Source: Bacteroidota bacterium
GTDB lineage: Bacteria; Bacteroidota; Ignavibacteria; UBA10030; UBA6906
Direction: 5' to 3'
NCBI GenBank assembly: GCA_003541875.1
Contig: DPLS01000276.1
Span: 1 to 6,120 of the forward strand
DNA length: 6,120 nucleotides
Of this stretch, positions 5,447 through 6,120 are shown piece after piece; the first letter of the stretch is position 1; each line of letters begins with the position of its first letter. The position numbers and the translations under genes are program-made. The notes under the pieces are model-generated. The model ran no database searches. It worked only from the letters and a program-made list of their open reading frames with translations, and had not been told where the DNA came from.

Positions 5447-6120
5447 TTGAATGACATCAGAAACATAGCGATCCTCGGCTCTACGGGTTCAATCGGACGG
5501 AGCGCTCTGGAGGTAATCAGCAACCACCCTGACCGCTTTCGTGTCACGTATCTAACAGCCAACAGGAACGTGGAGCTGCTGAAGGAACAGATCAACCACT
5601 TCAGACCAAAGGGTATCGTCCTGCTGGAGGGGTCTCAGGTTTCCGTTCTGCGAAGCAGCATAGATGAAGAGACAGAGATATTGGTCGGAGAGGAAGGGCT
5701 GCGGGAAGTCGTCCAACGCACCGACGTTGACCTTGTGCTGAACGCACTCGTGGGTTTTGCCGGACTGAAACCTACTCTTTACGCCATCGAAGCGGGCAAA
5801 CACATTGCTCTGGCCAATAAGGAAACCCTTGTGGTTGCTGGCGATATTATCATGAGAAAAGTTCGGGAGCGTGGAGTGCGGTTGCTTCCAATAGATAGCG
5901 AGCATAGCGCAATTCTTCAATGCCTGCGGGGAGAGAATATCGCCGAAGTAGACCGTCTGATTCTCACGGCCTCGGGCGGTCCCTTCCTGAATCTCGACAA
6001 GGATCAGTTCCGTACCATCACGGTGGAGCAGGCGCTGAACCATCCGACGTGGAGAATGGGAAACAAGATTACGATAGACTCCGCGACACTGATGAACAAG
6101 GGGCTCGAAGTGATTGAAGC
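5447..6120 (+). CDS. dxr: 1-deoxy-D-xylulose 5-phosphate reductoisomerase (Dxr/IspC), N-terminal part
   Basis: Dxr converts 1-deoxyxylulose 5-phosphate to 2-C-methylerythritol 4-phosphate with NADPH and a divalent metal, the first committed step of the MEP isoprenoid pathway. About 224 of roughly 385-400 residues are visible; the right edge cuts the gene. Counting from the TTG, the NADPH-binding GSTGSIG is at 11-17, LANKETLV holds K125, and the metal-binding D150 and E152 lie in PIDSEHSAI, with the same numbers as in E. coli. TASGGPF is followed by the catalytic flap NHPTWRMG (H199, W202) and DSATLMNKGLE, whose E221 corresponds to E. coli E231. About ten residues are missing relative to E. 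coli between D150 and GGPF. The start is unusual: the conserved frame has no ATG. TTG at 5447 gives MNDIRNIAILGSTGSIG, the expected N-terminal length. TTG at 5414 is an alternative, bounded by a TAA at 5408. Confidence 0.95.
   Translation, partial: MNDIRNIAILGSTGSIGRSALEVISNHPDRFRVTYLTANRNVELLKEQINHFRPKGIVLLEGSQVSVLRSSIDEETEILVGEEGLREVVQRTDVDLVLNALVGFAGLKPTLYAIEAGKHIALANKETLVVAGDIIMRKVRERGVRLLPIDSEHSAILQCLRGENIAEVDRLILTASGGPFLNLDKDQFRTITVEQALNHPTWRMGNKITIDSATLMNKGLEVIE

Noticed and set aside
5552..6043. Minus-strand open frame (163 codons) opposite dxr
   Set aside because: dxr is continuous and carries all expected motifs on the plus strand; the antisense frame has no recognisable domain.

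Overview
The window is a housekeeping stretch of a bacterial chromosome with moderate GC. Seven protein genes leave almost no free space; two of them run off the window ends. The omega subunit is of the Rpb6-like type typical of Bacteroidota and relatives. Several genes lack a clear Shine-Dalgarno site. Together these suggest a member of the Bacteroidota / Chlorobiota / Ignavibacteriota group. This placement is an inference from protein character, not a database result.

Left half, minus strand, in transcription order: yicC (endoribonuclease family), gmk (guanylate kinase), rpoZ (RNA polymerase omega) and coaBC (coenzyme A synthesis, cut by the left edge). The gaps are 3, 17 and 11 bases, so this is almost certainly one operon. 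A good sigma70-type promoter sits just upstream of yicC. The same order, yicC-gmk-rpoZ-coaBC, is known from many bacteria, including the Bacillus subtilis yloC region.

A 164-base divergent intergenic region follows. It holds back-to-back promoters, one perfect DnaA-box 9-mer, and a 7-bp inverted repeat whose right arm reaches the start of the plus-strand gene.

Right half, plus strand: an NFACT/RqcH-family ribosome quality control protein; a PLP-dependent Cys/Met-metabolism enzyme (cystathionine gamma-synthase / gamma-lyase / methionine gamma-lyase family); a 151-base gap with a terminator-like hairpin; and the first 60% or so of dxr (1-deoxy-D-xylulose 5-phosphate reductoisomerase, MEP isoprenoid pathway). 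dxr has no in-frame ATG in front of its conserved N-terminus, so its start is either a TTG or has been hidden by a one-base indel.

No mobile element, CRISPR array, tRNA, rRNA, phage gene or defence gene was seen, and I see no sign of an undescribed multi-gene system. The points worth a second look are the divergent regulatory region with its DnaA box, the near-leaderless rqcH-like transcript, the dxr start, the acidic tail of omega, and the unresolved substrate of the PLP enzyme.
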